Numbered from the stretch's first letter, positions 50,795-61,925 are shown. The stretch: 64,000 nt of DNA from Chrysomallon squamiferum (GCA_012295275.1 CM022677.1:11241941-11305940), one strand, 5' to 3'. The notes: generated by a model not told the origin, from the letters alone. Made by a program: numbers and translations.

Positions 50795-52885
50795 CTGAAA
50801 ATAAACAGTTTAAATCCACAGTTTAGTATATTGGTTTCTTCATTTCCTATAAATACATGATGAAAGATCTGAATGTCAGTCAGTAAATAATGACATTTCC
50901 TTGTTATTAAATGATTCAATAAATTAAGTCAGCACGAATCAATATAATTATAGTAAACTAAAAATTGAAATATAACCTTTTTTAAATCTTTTGTTTTGTA
51001 TTATAATGGAATTTAATGATGCAGTTATGAATTTAAATTATTTACTGAAAGATAACAAATATGTGTAAAACAAAGATGAATTTGAATCACATAATTAAAG
51101 CTAAAACATAATTTTTCATTCAGAAAACACCTTTAACAAAATTAATATAGATCTGTTTTTTCTATATGAACTGATTTAACTAAAAAGGGTAAACTACATA
51201 GCTACTATTATTATTAATAATACTACTGCTACTATTACTAAACTAGTTATTATTACTACTGCTGCTACTATTACCTACTACAACTACAGCTATATTAACT
51301 CCTTTACTACATTAGCTTTTATTATCACTATCCTACTATGTTAGCTATTAGTATTATTATTATTGTGAGGAACTGAACTAAAATAACAATCTAAAAATAC
51401 ATCAACACCATTAATGTGTCTGAGGTTTATTTCTTGTTGTTTACACATAAAGTACTTGGGAAATTCCTCCAAGACACCTGGGACATTAATATATGGTGAA
51501 CACTTTCACTGGTGCTTTCTTCAGGAATCCAGGACAGTAACAGTCTGCCAGTAAATGTTATCTGTGTGACTGTGGTGAAAGAGAGTTCAAGAGAGAAGAT
51601 AGAATATCAGGCAAGGGAGAAAGATGTTTGAGACAATTACAATTACTATACTTTTATAAGATTATATTGTTATTGTATATCATGAAGTATAAATAGGCAG
51701 AGGAAATAAAGATGTAATTGAAGTGGAACGTGAGTAGTTTTTGTATGCACCTGGCCACAAATAGGACTGAGTTTAAATTTACAGACAATTGTCAAATTTA
51801 AAAACAGACAGTTGTTAAGTCTGAAATGAGAACAATCAAGAAACAATTAAAGTGAGAGGCAGCTGGACTTTCCAGAAAAATGCAGATGAAGACAAACTGA
51901 GGAGCATTGATGGAAAATGAAAGAAAGGGATAATTACCACAGAAAATACATTAATGAACTTCACTGTGATAGAACACATACTAATGCAGTTATTACCACT
52001 GAGAAGTGAGATGTTCCCAGAGTTCTGAAGTTGCAAACGAACGGAAAAACAAAGAACATTAACAACACCTGTGGTGAGAGAGAGGGAGAGAAATGTATTA
52101 CAACATAAACTGTGTGGTGGATAAACATTGACATCATCAGGATAATTAACAGACTGATTCTATGATTGTGTTGCTATTTTGCTGTTTTGCTTCACTTTGA
52201 GTTTAAATGTAAATTGTCATTATTGACCACAAACAGTGAAAGGTAGGTGATTGTGAAATGTTTGAATGTGAACGTTTTTTATTATTTAAAGTTTTAGTAT
52301 TAATTAACTGAACTATACTGGCATTCCCTCAATCAAACTGTTATAATATGTAAGCTAAAACTGATATGAGTAACTGGGGATTAATGGGGAAATTGTAAAA
52401 GCTATGATCTGATGAATCTCCTACAAACTATAATTGCATAAAGAGGCGTGGCCTATAACTGTAAAGTTGAATTTCACATGACCAGTTGTTTACATGTGTG
52501 GACACAATTATGGCCAGTGATGGTGTAGACAACATATGAGGTAAACAGCTCTGAGTGGCAGCAATTAGGTGCATCTGGTTAGGAAGTAAATTTAATATAA
52601 AGATTCTTGGAGAGGTGAGTTATAATCTGATAGTAAAAACTTGAAATACTGAATTAAAACAAAGTTAATAAATGATTTTGATATTTCACTTTAGTGTGTA
52701 ATAATGAATTCTACGTAAAGTAAATTTGTATTTAAAAAACACTATAAATTAAAATACTAATTTAAATAAAAGTTTAAATTGACAGATATATATAATACTG
52801 GCTGCTGGCATGAGCATGGCATAACTTGCTTTTTGTAACATGTCACTGAATTCCCAGCTGACTTTAATTTATAAAGCTTTGCAAA
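50795..52885. other. Intergenic; short shared repeat; no gene seen
   Basis: Sequence at 51050-51150 matches 19045-19150. ACT/ATT trinucleotides occupy 51200-51365. The stretch 51366-52880 precedes the Gag-like remnant and may contain its leader or LTR (it begins TGTGAGGAACTG), but no second LTR was found to confirm that. Confidence 0.5.
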
Positions 52886-53854
52886 ATGGTGAAAACTAAA
52901 AAGCTAAAAGATCAGGTGGCAGAGTTGCAGGCTGCTTTAAAGGAAGAAATAGCTGTGACTCAATGACTTAATGAGGAATTGCTGAGTACTAAACAAGGTG
53001 AGAGCACTAAACCTGTTTTTTTTATCTTGTTGAGATAAAGGTGAGAAAATTTAATGGGTCAAACAATGGCCACAAATTTTGAGATTTTCAGGATCAGGTA
53101 GAAAGGACATTTCTACACCAGAACCTTGTAGAAAAGGAGCTTTTAAGATGAAGCGAAAGAAGAAATTAGGTTGACGTCACAACAAGACCAAGAGAATCCA
53201 GAAGTGGTCTGGGATGTTCTGCATAAGAGTTTTGAAGAAAGATAATCAGTGACATGAACTTCAGAAGTTATTTTTTGATTGATCACAGAAGGACGGTGAA
53301 TCAATGAGAGAATTCACTTACTGTCTGTCTGAATTATTAGACAGAGTGTACAGGAAAAACACAGCTATGGTGCCCGACAAGAATAATACCTTGTTGCACC
53401 AATTTGCTGAAAATGTGAGAGACTTAAGTCTGAAGAAAGAATTAAACAATTAGTCCAGCAGAGAGCTGGCATGACCTTTCGTCAGTTACGGGAAGAAGTC
53501 TTTAAACTGTTGGAAGATATGAGGTGTTCCAGCACTGCAAAACACAAATAACATACAGAACAGTGCTTGCAGATGTCACTTCTTCACCATCAACAGATCA
53601 TATGCTAGCAGATGTCACTTCTTCACCATCAACAGATCATATGCTAGCAGAAGCAGATAGAAAATCTATCTGATATGTTTGCAACTACACTGCAACTTAT
53701 TCAGCAAACTACTTCTCCACCAGTGTTCAACCCTCCTGTTTGCTTTAGCTGCAACAGCTCTGGCCATTTCACTGGGGATTGCACTAGAAACAGGCAGAGA
53801 GATTTTCCCAGAGGTATGGGGATAAGTAGAAGAGGAGGAAATCAGTACCCATAA
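52886..53854 (+). pseudogene. Decayed Gag-like retroelement fragment with zinc knuckle
   Basis: An ATG at 52886 opens a short coiled-coil start, closed by a TGA. Further segments in shifting frames resemble an LTR-retrotransposon capsid region: EEIRLTSQQDQENPEVVWDV, then SMREFTYCLSELLDRVY and LLHQFAENVRDLSLKKEL. A CCHC zinc knuckle follows at 53741-53782 (C-x2-C-x4-H-x4-C, CFSCNSSGHFTGDC) with a basic tail, closing at TAA 53854. At least three stops or frameshifts break the frame. No protease, reverse transcriptase or integrase follows, so it is a truncated dead copy. It lies just 3' of the MCC-like locus, on the opposite strand. Confidence 0.78.
53569..53646 (+). repeat. 39-bp in-frame tandem duplication inside the Gag remnant
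   Basis: Two adjacent identical 39-bp units (starting 'gcagatgtcacttcttcacc'), equal to 13 codons each. Confidence 0.95.
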
Positions 53855-54208
53855 AAACACAATTACTTTAAGTATTCAAAACAGTGTAGATTAAATTCAA
53901 TACAAAGGTATTGTCTCTGTTTTTGAAGGTAACAAAATACAGTCCATATAAATATAAAGTCAGTTTAAATATTGAAAATCAAACTATTAATGTATAAAAT
54001 ACAGTCAATTTCAGTATTAAACTTTAAGAGAATAGTTAAAATGCTAAAGACAAAATCTTACTAGACAGAAAAGCAATTACAGTAAAGTATAAAACAAAGT
54101 CAAAGTAGAATAGCAGATGACATCTTGACGTACTGAAAAACAAAGTGTATTAATTAACAAAGTCAGTTTCAGTATTAAAATACAAAAAGACTTCAAGTAA
54201 AGCATCAC
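53855..54208. other. Intergenic, no gene seen
   Basis: A-rich sequence in which 'acagtcaatttcagtatt' and related words recur. The next exon of the MCC-like gene was not found here. Confidence 0.5.
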
Positions 54209-54392
54209 CTTGCAGTTCTGCTGTTAGAAGAGAGATCCTCCCAGGGTTGAGAAATAGAGGGTGTGGTGTGAATTCCACAGCTTCTGTCCAGTTTGTGAAG
54301 TAGATGTTGAGCCACGCCTTCAGCAGACTTCCTCGAGTGATGAGCTCTCTGTAGTATCGACGTAACCTCCACCTGATCCTCACACTCCTTTA
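54209..54392 (-). CDS. MCC: MCC-like exon 8 (last recognised)
   Basis: 184 nt, phase 1 to 2, from AATTTTAATTTCAG to AAG|GTGATG. Reads LQRAHHSRKSAEGVAQHLLH, KLDRSCG, then QPWEDLSSNSRTA, matching MCC's KRAHDCRKTAENAAKALL...MKLDGSCG...QPWESLSSNSHT. The frame is intact. Confidence 0.85.
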
Positions 54393-54858
54393 CTGAAATT
54401 AAAATTGAAATTAAATACACAGTTAGTAAAATTAGCATACAGACTTATTGGAGTTAGCATACAACACTAACATGCACAGATGTCAAAATTAACTCTTTTC
54501 AGCATCTGTGCATTAGGCTAATGTCTATGTATGAACAGCTAATACACTGAAAGTTAACTTACACATACAGAAAAGTAACAGATTAACACCTTCTTACTGA
54601 AATGAAATACATGCATACTGAAAATTCTTTAGATGCTGAATTTTTAAATGATAAATAAATGTACATGCATGCGCACACACATACACACACAGACACTGAA
54701 ATTAATAATCACTAATACTGAAATGGTAAACACACACACACACACACACATATACAAAAATTAACTTCATTTATGTGTAAAAAAAAGAATGAATTTCAGT
54801 GATGTAGCAATTAGTGAAATAATATTTTTTTAAATAAGATTTTTAGTTGTAAACTCAC

Positions 54859-55216
54859 CCAGACTTCCAAGTCCTGCAGCTCTACAGTTAGCTAACAAAA
54901 CTCCCATCTCACTCTCCAGCAGAACACACAACTCTTCATAAGCCTCTATCGCCTGATCAGAGTAGTTAATAGCCAACTGCAGCGCTGTGTTGTTAGACTC
55001 ATACTTCCCCATCAACACCGTCAACCTCTCATTCATTGAGGTGGCAATTTTGCTCTGAAGTCTTTCAAAGTCAATTTCAAACGCTTTCACTTTGGTTTCT
55101 CCTATCTCAGAAACACACTTGTATAAAGTCAGAACAATATGCTGCATGTTAGAACAGCCCTTTAAATTCTGTACTGAATGTTTGGCTAATTTTGTATTTG
55201 GAAGCTGAAGCAGAAG
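54859..55216 (-). CDS. MCC: MCC-like exon 7 (core)
   Basis: 358 nt, phase 0 to 1, from TTTTTCATAG to a GTGAGT donor. Reads KHSVQNLKGCSNMQHIVLTL, then FEIDFERLQSKI, NERLTVLMGKYESNNTALQL and AIEAYEELCVLLESEMGVL. This is the most conserved part of MCC (CSNIQ, ERL, GKYESN, TAL.LA, IEAYE.L, ESE, RAAG.GS). Confidence 0.85.
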
Positions 55217-55889
55217 CTATGAAAAAGTCATAAGTCATGGGTTATTCTGTGTTATTGTCAAAAAACATAAGGTTTAAAATCAGTTAAATTCATATCAGAT
55301 GTCATGAAAAATATATCAATGACTTATTCTGTGTTATTGTTTAAGAATCTATTTATTTTAGTTAATTTGAAACAGAATTGCCCAAGGGCAAAAAATATAA
55401 GGTTAAAAATTAGATAATAAGAAAAATAATGAGTAATTCTGGTTTATTGTTAAAAATGTATTTATTTTGGCAATTTGATTTCGAATGATTGTAGTTGGGA
55501 AACATTTGTAAGTTTAAGAATCAGTTAAATTCATACTTAAAATTTGAAAAATACAATCAATCATTCATTTTCTGTTAGTTTTACTTTTTCTGAGGTAATA
55601 TGACTTGGAATAGTTTTGTATTTTCTCAAAAATAATATATATATATATATTTGACTATAAGGGAATCAGTGGAGATAGACAGTGTATAATGTTGTGTTTA
55701 TTTTTTTATATATGGAATGTTGAGAAAATACAAAAAATGTATAATATATATAATCCACTGATTCCCTTATAGTCAAATGCAATAAAGATGAGAAACAAAA
55801 TAAGAAATGTTTATTTATACCTCTCTTCTGCGTTGGGAGTTACTTTTAGTTACATGGAACATAAATGAATGACAAATATTTATTTATAC

Positions 55890-55999
55890 CTCTCTCCTGT
55901 ATTAGGATTCACTTGTGACTTTGTTGGTGTTGATGTTTGATTGTTCATGGGACTAGAAGACAAATCTGTCAGAGGTAACTTATCCTGTAACTCTTTCAA
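55890..55999 (-). CDS. MCC: MCC-like exon 6
   Basis: 110 nt, from TTTTTGTTACAG to a GTATAA donor. Reads LKELQDKLPLTDLSSSPM, then QVNPNTGE, matching MCC's VRELQTRL...INPSTGE. It ends in phase 2 and does not join exon 7 (phase 0) directly. A near copy of its 3' border and donor lies 69 bp downstream (55811-55845), and a 22-nt segment there (55842-55821) would restore phase, but the intervening 47 bp is very short for an intron. Confidence 0.75.
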
Positions 56000-56497
56000 C
56001 TGTAACAAAAATGTAATAATTTTCCTCTAACTTTCAATTTTAACAAAATGTAACAGTTTATTCTGTGTCAACTGTAAGATTCAACTGTAACAAAATGTAA
56101 CAGTTTATCCTCTAGCTTTTTCAACTGTAACAAAATAAAACAATTTATCCTGTAACTTTTTCAACTGTAACAAAAATGTAACAATTTATTCCGTAACTCT
56201 TTCAGCAGTAAACAAAAATGTAATAATTTATCCTTTAACTATTTTTGCTATAAACTTTTAAAAAAAGTATATTTACTAACAACTTTACAGTACTTTTTTA
56301 TGAATGTAACAATTTCATGCAGTTACTAACAATTTAACTGTTACTCTTTCATAGAAAGACTTAATGCAGAAATTATTAACACAAGCCATACTATATAACT
56401 GAAGGAAAAAGCAATCTCTATAATTAAGTTTTGTGTTTCAATTCTGTCTACAAATAAAAATGTAAATATAATTATTTTAATATTTATGCGGAGTTAC

Positions 56498-56748
56498 CTT
56501 TCTTTTCAACTTCTCCCTGTCATCATTGATATATTCAATATGGCTACATAGCTGTGTAAGTTCTATTTTCTGTCTGCCTATCTGTTCTTGTAGACCTGAT
56601 ATTCAACGTTGTTTTTCTATGTCTTCTCTGAGACGTTGAACGACGTTGCGATCAACATCGTGGAGAGGAAAGTCTTTTCTTTCTGCAATGGCTGACTCCA
56701 GTTCTGTGACAACTCGGGAAAATTCTGCGTTTCTTTCATTACCTATTT
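56498..56748 (-). pseudogene. MCC: MCC-like exon 5 with an in-frame TGA
   Basis: 251 nt, phase 1 to 0. Reads IGNERNAEFSRVVTELESAI, AERKDFPLHDVDRNVV, then RLREDIEKQR, a TGA, and ISGLQEQIGRQKIEL to DDREKLKRK at a GTAACT donor. MCC has the equivalent ERDRLRRR before its next exon. The stop lies in a TTGA context, as expected from CpG decay of CGA. Confidence 0.8.
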
Positions 56749-57180
56749 CTAAAACAACCAAAAAAAAAAAAAAAATTTTTTTTATAATTATTCTCGGTTT
56801 TAATGTTGTGTATTTAATTATATTTTTCTCTTCTGATCAAATTAACTGATTGAAAAAATATCTCATTTTAACTATATATTTATTTGGAATTATTCTTTTT
56901 AATTCCGTCATTCCTTCTAACAGTAAGAAAATGAGAAAAATATCTAAGTTTAATTATATATTTATTTGTTACTTTCTTTTTAATGCCTTCTAGCAGTAAG
57001 TAAACGAGAAAAAACAAATTATTATAATTTAATATTTTAAAAAATCCAACAAATTATAATATGTTGCTATTTATATAATAAATTAAAATTAAAATTAATA
57101 AACTTTTAAAACAATTGGACATCTATCTAAAACAGCCAAAACTGTACAGTCAAAAAACAAATATAAAAGTAAATGATTAC

Positions 57181-57267
57181 CAGGTCTCGCAGACTGGAAG
57201 CCATTTGCATTATTCTCGTTGATACTTCCTCCATTATTGCTTTTGTCCAAGTCTTCAAACTCATCTT
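57181..57267 (-). CDS. MCC: MCC-like exon 4
   Basis: 87 nt, phase 1 to 1, reads EDEFEDLDKSNNGGSINENN then ANGFQSARP. The acidic start matches MCC's REEDEYSEL region. GTAATC donor; the acceptor lies after a long T tract in the minus strand. Confidence 0.6.
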
Positions 57268-57281
57268 CTTACACAGAAAAG

Positions 57282-57312
<31 letters not shown>

Positions 57313-57708
57313 GTTCAAATGTTTTTACACTTTCTGGAATTTGGTATTTTCAACAAATTCCTAGAAATTATTTCTTGGTCTTTCATTAAACACAGTAAAG
57401 AACAGCAAGCTAATGGTGTTGTTTTACCTCTGAATAATGACTGACTTGACTCATACAATGAAAGAACAAAATGGTTAAATGTCTTCGCATATTTCTGGAA
57501 CTTCAGGTTTTCAGGAATCTTTTCTTGTCCATTAAAAACAGTGAAAAACCAGCAAACAAATGGTATTATTTTACAATACATAATGACAAGCCAAAACTAT
57601 GTTTCATTATGTGTCCAGATATATTATATAATATTGTTTTTATTATTCATTAAAAACAGGGAAGAACAGCAAACTCACATTATATATTATTTAATAAAGA
57701 CCACTGAC

Positions 57709-57793
57709 CTGATGACATTAATCTGGTGTCTGTTTTTTTCATCAGCTCTGCAATGACGCTGTGAAGTTCAGTGACGCGTTACTCGTAGAATCA
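57709..57793 (-). pseudogene. MCC: MCC-like exon 3 with two in-frame stops
   Basis: Reads (stop)FYE(stop)RVTELHSVIAELMKK, matching the MCC stretch YEERITELHSVIAEL. The TAA falls on the second Glu of that motif. It ends in phase 1 at a GTCAGT donor. Confidence 0.75.
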
Positions 57794-58282
57794 CTAAAAT
57801 ATTTGAAATTTTGAATGGTTTTAGGATATAACAGTCTTAAAGACAAATTAAAAAACATACAAAAAAAATTATCTTAGCATTCAAAATAACAACATACATT
57901 TTTTTTTTTATGCATTTGAATTAGTATATACTGTATTTATTGAACCTATGTTCTCTTTGTTTTATTGTCTGCTTGAGAAAACATCATAAATAAATAATCA
58001 AATAAATACATAAATAACCAAATAAGGCAGAAAGTAAATATATAATAATTAAAACTTTTTAAATTTAAATTTGGTCATCAGATCAACGAAAATAATTTCT
58101 AGATCTTTTCCAGGAAGATAGCCAGAGTAGCTTTAAATCATCACCAAGAGTCATTGCCAAACATGTTATTTTCTAGTCAGGCTATATTCTTAGAATAAAA
58201 ACATTAAAAGGCAGGTGGAGATTTAATTTCAGGCTAATGTGAGGATAAAAAAAAAAAAATAATAATAATAATAATTTCTTAC

Positions 58283-58395
58283 CTGACATTTAGTCAGTTA
58301 TTTTTTTAATGATCACTTTCGGCTGTTACTTGTGCCAACCTGTTGTTCAGCTCGATTATCTCCCATTTCAGAGAGGTCAAGGCCGCCTGGTCTAG
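58283..58395 (-). pseudogene. MCC: MCC-like exon 2, frameshifted with a stop
   Basis: After TTTCTTTCCCAG it reads LDQAALTSLKWEIIELNNRL and AQVTAESDH, matching MCC's first coiled-coil segment. A one-base loss then shifts the frame. Downstream, LTKCQ lines up with the GTAAGA donor (GT at 58282-58281) and is preceded by an in-frame TAA. The exon length (113 nt) is one short of a multiple of three, as a frameshift predicts. The internal GTGATC at 58316 is a poor alternative donor. Confidence 0.7.
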
Positions 58396-59121
58396 CTGGG
58401 AAAGAAAATAAATAATTTTAAATTATTACATTTTGCAACTAAATTAAAACATGTTATTTTTGAATTTTTGTGATTTAGTCTGTTTTATCATTCCTAAAGC
58501 TAATTAATGAAAAAAAATACCGATAATGAAAATAATAATAATAATAATAATAATAATAATCATAATAATAATATCACAAATAGTTATAATAAACTAAATA
58601 TTTAATAATAAAATATATACATACATGTATAAGTTGTTGTTTCTGCTCTAGTTACGTTAAAACGCATATGTGTTTGTGTGTGAAAGTGATTTATATTGTA
58701 AGCTATTTTATAAAACTCAGCTATAAATACTACTTATTTGTATTAGTTATTACAACTACTTCTATTACTTCCTACTAAGAATAACTGTAATTAATCATGT
58801 ACGAGCAGTATGTCAGTAAGGAACAGAACATAAATAATCAGAATAAAACAAAATATGAATGCAATTAAATAAAACAACAAAAGAACGATCGTCAATATAT
58901 TGTTATTCATTATTACAAAAATTCAGCTAAATTACTCAAAAAAATTAAAGTTGAGTCTTGAGACAGGATTCTATATCGTATTGTTTAATAAGTTATTTTC
59001 GATTATCTACACTTTAAAACTATCCAGAAACGCAGACGACAAAACATTTTAGAAGCTAAATTACAAACATGTACTTCAAACTATATAAAGAAAGAAAGAA
59101 AAAAAAGTACTGTAGCATTAC

Positions 59122-59162
59122 CTGAATATACAAAGAAATCAACTCTTCATGATTCTTAGAAT
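59122..59162 (-). CDS. MCC: MCC-like exon 1 (first recognised)
   Basis: 41 nt between AATGTAG and a CAG|GTAATG donor; reads SKNHEELISLYIQ and joins phase 0 to exon 2. It corresponds to the region just before the first conserved helix. The true start exon is not identified; an ATG at 59704 opens only 18 codons (MTEEFGEEFEENAVDRDN) without a clear donor. Confidence 0.55.
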
Positions 59163-59832
59163 CTACATTTATTTGCAAAATTCATAAATAACAAATACCG
59201 CAAATAACAGCAGCAATCTCGCACCCCGCAAAAACAAAACTTATATGAGAGTAATCTCCCTTCAGCTACATTTTATGTATTTATTTATTTATTTATTTTT
59301 ATATATATATATATATATTTTTTTTTATTTTTCTGTTTGTAGGGTTGACGGTGTACGTCATTGCACACCACAGAAAATCGCTAATAACGAAACGTCGTAT
59401 ATAGCTGTATAAAGAGTAATACATGTAAATGTGTAGGTGTGTTCAAGGAATATCAGTTTATATACAGTAAACAACATAAAGTGTCTAATAAGATAAAATA
59501 TAAGCAATACAAATAAATACAATCGACTGTCAAAACCGGATTCACTGAGACCAGCGTAGTATGCCGTTTTAGACAGTGCCGATTTACAAACATTAAAATA
59601 ACATAAAACTGAAATATTTGGTTTATTATTACACGTGTTAATGGTCTATCAGTTGTCTCTGTCGACTGCGTTTTCTTCAAATTCCTCTCCAAACTCCTCT
59701 GTCATGGCCTCCAAGTTTTACATTAATTGCAAAAGCTGGTTTCGATAACAGCAGTAAAAGATTTAATTTGTTTGCCACTTTAAGATAATCAGTGTACGAA
59801 AGTTTGTTTGTATCGTCAGTCCATTCAGATTT

Positions 59833-59886
<54 letters not shown>

Positions 59887-60162
59887 TCATATATTCATGA
59901 CGTAACCAATACAGTTTGTATACCTACAACAAACCGGCCATCTGAAATGTTCGAGAAATATACTGACATTTATGATAATTCTGTAAAATAAAAATGAATT
60001 AGGAAAATACCGAATCGCATGTTACCTCAATGTGGCGAATTTTATATTTTTATTTTTGTTATACATTTTAATTCTGTAAAACAAGCAAAAATGTAAGACA
60101 GTCTATTTTAACTCAGTGAATTAATAAGTTATAAGCTGTTTTCTGTGTGTATGTGTGTGTAT

Positions 60163-60249
<87 letters not shown>

Positions 60250-61070
60250 TAATATAAGTGTACTTGTCTGTTGACCTCATTGTTTAACGCATCATATACG
60301 TAATGACAATTTACATCTACAATGGACAGCTAATATATATATATATATATATATTTTAATTATTACAAGCAGTGTAACCCATTATTGACTACTGATAATA
60401 CAAATTTGATGTGCATATCAAAAGAGACTTGTCGACGTTTGGCTGAAATAAGTAGACACTGGTAAATTTAATACTTTAAACATACGGACCTATTATAAAT
60501 ATTCACATACAGCATATTTGATTATTTTGTTGTTGATTTTTTATTATTATTTTTTAGTAAATAAATAAATTAATTAATTAAACAATCCTTAAAAATATAT
60601 CCCCTTTTACAAGTTAAATCTTTAATTTTCATCACAAGAACAAAGAATTAACTAGTGTAACAGATGTTACAATGAGCAAGCATATTTATATAGGTTTGTC
60701 GTTGTATCTTATGTCTAAAGGCAAAGTGTAGCATTTGCAAAGATTCTAAGGCCTTAAAGAAAATCGAGAGACAAGAGGACGTAATTATTATATTTTGAAC
60801 GATAGTAATCATTTACACAAACAGACATCTTTGAAAAATACTGCGGAATTAACCAAGAAAGAAAGAAGGGATAAAAAAAAAATAATAAAAGAAATAAAAA
60901 TAAAAGAAATCAATAAAATCCAATAACAAAAGCTTTTACTATATATTTTATTATTTATTTATTATTTTAAATAAATGCCTATGGAAAATATTTACAAACA
61001 ACAAATTAATCAATAAGCAAGAAATCTCTTTCTTGGATCTGCGCACATTAAAAGTTGTATCGTGTTTCAT
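59163..61070. other. Intergenic between MCC-like locus and P4HA ORF
   Basis: Contains (TAA)n (59836-59884), a GA run (60165-60245) and short AT runs. No supported gene; short ORFs lack context. Confidence 0.6.
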
Positions 61071-61925
61071 TTATTCTTCTGGATTTTTGGAACATGGTCG
61101 CTTGAATACTTGCTCTTTTTCTAGAATCCAGTAAGTTGATACCCATTTAGAGCCCATAAGAACGGGACAAGCTCCGTGAATTGTCATTTTGTTAGGTGTA
61201 CCATTCCGATATAAATTATACCAAAATATAGCTGCACCTGCTTTAGGTTGTATTCTTACACCAAGATAAGGAAACACTGTTGCACCTCCTTCTACATCAC
61301 TCATATAGTTTAACCACGTGGCAATTCTGTTTTCACCGGAAGAATATGCTATGTTGAAATAGTCAGTATGAGCCGTGAACTGTCCGGCTATTCCGTAGTT
61401 TGCCACCTGAAGTGGTTCTGAAGCTTTCATTGAAAGACCTGTGATTGCTTCAATTCGTTTCTGACTTCTCGCGTCTACTTCTATGAAACCTCTTCCTAGA
61501 CATGTATGTTTGTTAATTCTTTTCTCAGATTTGATATTTTTTCCACAGTGATTGATTTCAGATGGTTGTAAAAGTGGCAAAGAAACTGTTTTAATGTCTT
61601 CAATTGCAGCATCACTGATAAAATCATGATAGAGAACAATTTTCGGTGAGAAATGCAGAATCTCTTCTTTAGCAGGCTTAAGAATTAGAAGCGGATTTTT
61701 GTTGTTGTAATGGTAGCGACATTTCAGACGATGTGTCTGTCGTACTTTTATAAATTCTTTACCACGACAGAGAGCATCGAAAGTTGTTTTTTCTTTAACT
61801 ATGACATTTTCTTTTCTATTTTCTGTCCTTGAATACTTTTTCCTTCCGTTCGGAGCACGTTCTAGTTCAGGAGCTAACATTAACTGTTCATTTGTCAGAT
61901 TTAAAACTTGCTCTATCTCTATCAT
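61071..61925 (-). CDS. P4HA: Prolyl 4-hydroxylase alpha, catalytic domain only, single exon
   Basis: 284 codons, uninterrupted. Residues 48-90 (TTFDALCRGKEFIKV, KCRYHYNNKNPLLILKPAK) match the segment before the catalytic domain of collagen prolyl 4-hydroxylase alpha. The double-stranded beta-helix follows, with LQVANYGIAGQFTAHTD, NRIATWLNYMSDVEGGATVF, then FWYNLYRNG and GACPVLMGSKWVS. The predicted iron ligands H186, D188 and H250 and the 2-oxoglutarate-binding K260 are all present. The N-terminal dimerisation and peptide-binding domains (usual length about 530 residues) are absent, and no signal peptide is seen. A TAG lies 15 nt before the ATG. The first codons (MIEIEQ) read through a GATAGA microsatellite. 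AATAAA overlaps the stop codon (GAATAAATG). No poly-A tail follows. It may be a 5'-truncated copy, a terminal exon of a larger gene, or a real short enzyme. Confidence 0.92.
   Translation of the reverse strand: MIEIEQVLNLTNEQLMLAPELERAPNGRKKYSRTENRKENVIVKEKTTFDALCRGKEFIKVRQTHRLKCRYHYNNKNPLLILKPAKEEILHFSPKIVLYHDFISDAAIEDIKTVSLPLLQPSEINHCGKNIKSEKRINKHTCLGRGFIEVDARSQKRIEAITGLSMKASEPLQVANYGIAGQFTAHTDYFNIAYSSGENRIATWLNYMSDVEGGATVFPYLGVRIQPKAGAAIFWYNLYRNGTPNKMTIHGACPVLMGSKWVSTYWILEKEQVFKRPCSKNPEE

Larger units (their letters stand above)
54209..59162 (-). pseudogene. MCC: MCC-like gene (colorectal mutant cancer protein), probably a pseudogene
   Basis: At least eight minus-strand exons match vertebrate MCC, a coiled-coil cytoplasmic scaffold, in the correct order and mostly in compatible splice phases. 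N- to C-terminal they are 59162-59122, 58395-58283, 57793-57709, 57267-57181, 56748-56498, 55999-55890, 55216-54859 and 54392-54209. The best matches are TELHSVIAEL, NPNTGE, the GKYESN/TALQLA/IEAYE block, and RAHHSRKSAEG...LSSNS. The locus is damaged: exon 2 has a one-base shift and a TAA before its GTAAGA donor, exon 3 has TGA and TAA in frame, and exon 5 has a TGA. The last exons are intact. MCC's C-terminal third and PDZ-binding end are not found downstream. Introns are kept, so this is a non-processed pseudogene or a unitary loss. Sequencing error is the main alternative. Confidence 0.85.

Noticed and set aside
56498-56748. Selenocysteine reading of the in-frame TGA in MCC-like exon 5
   Set aside because: MCC is not a selenoprotein, the aligned position is not Cys, and other exons also carry TAA and a frameshift.
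59453-59704. Short ORFs (MTEEFGEEFEENAVDRDN and an overlapping frame) as the MCC start exon
   Set aside because: No donor follows in frame and no similarity to the MCC N-terminus; left as a possibility only.
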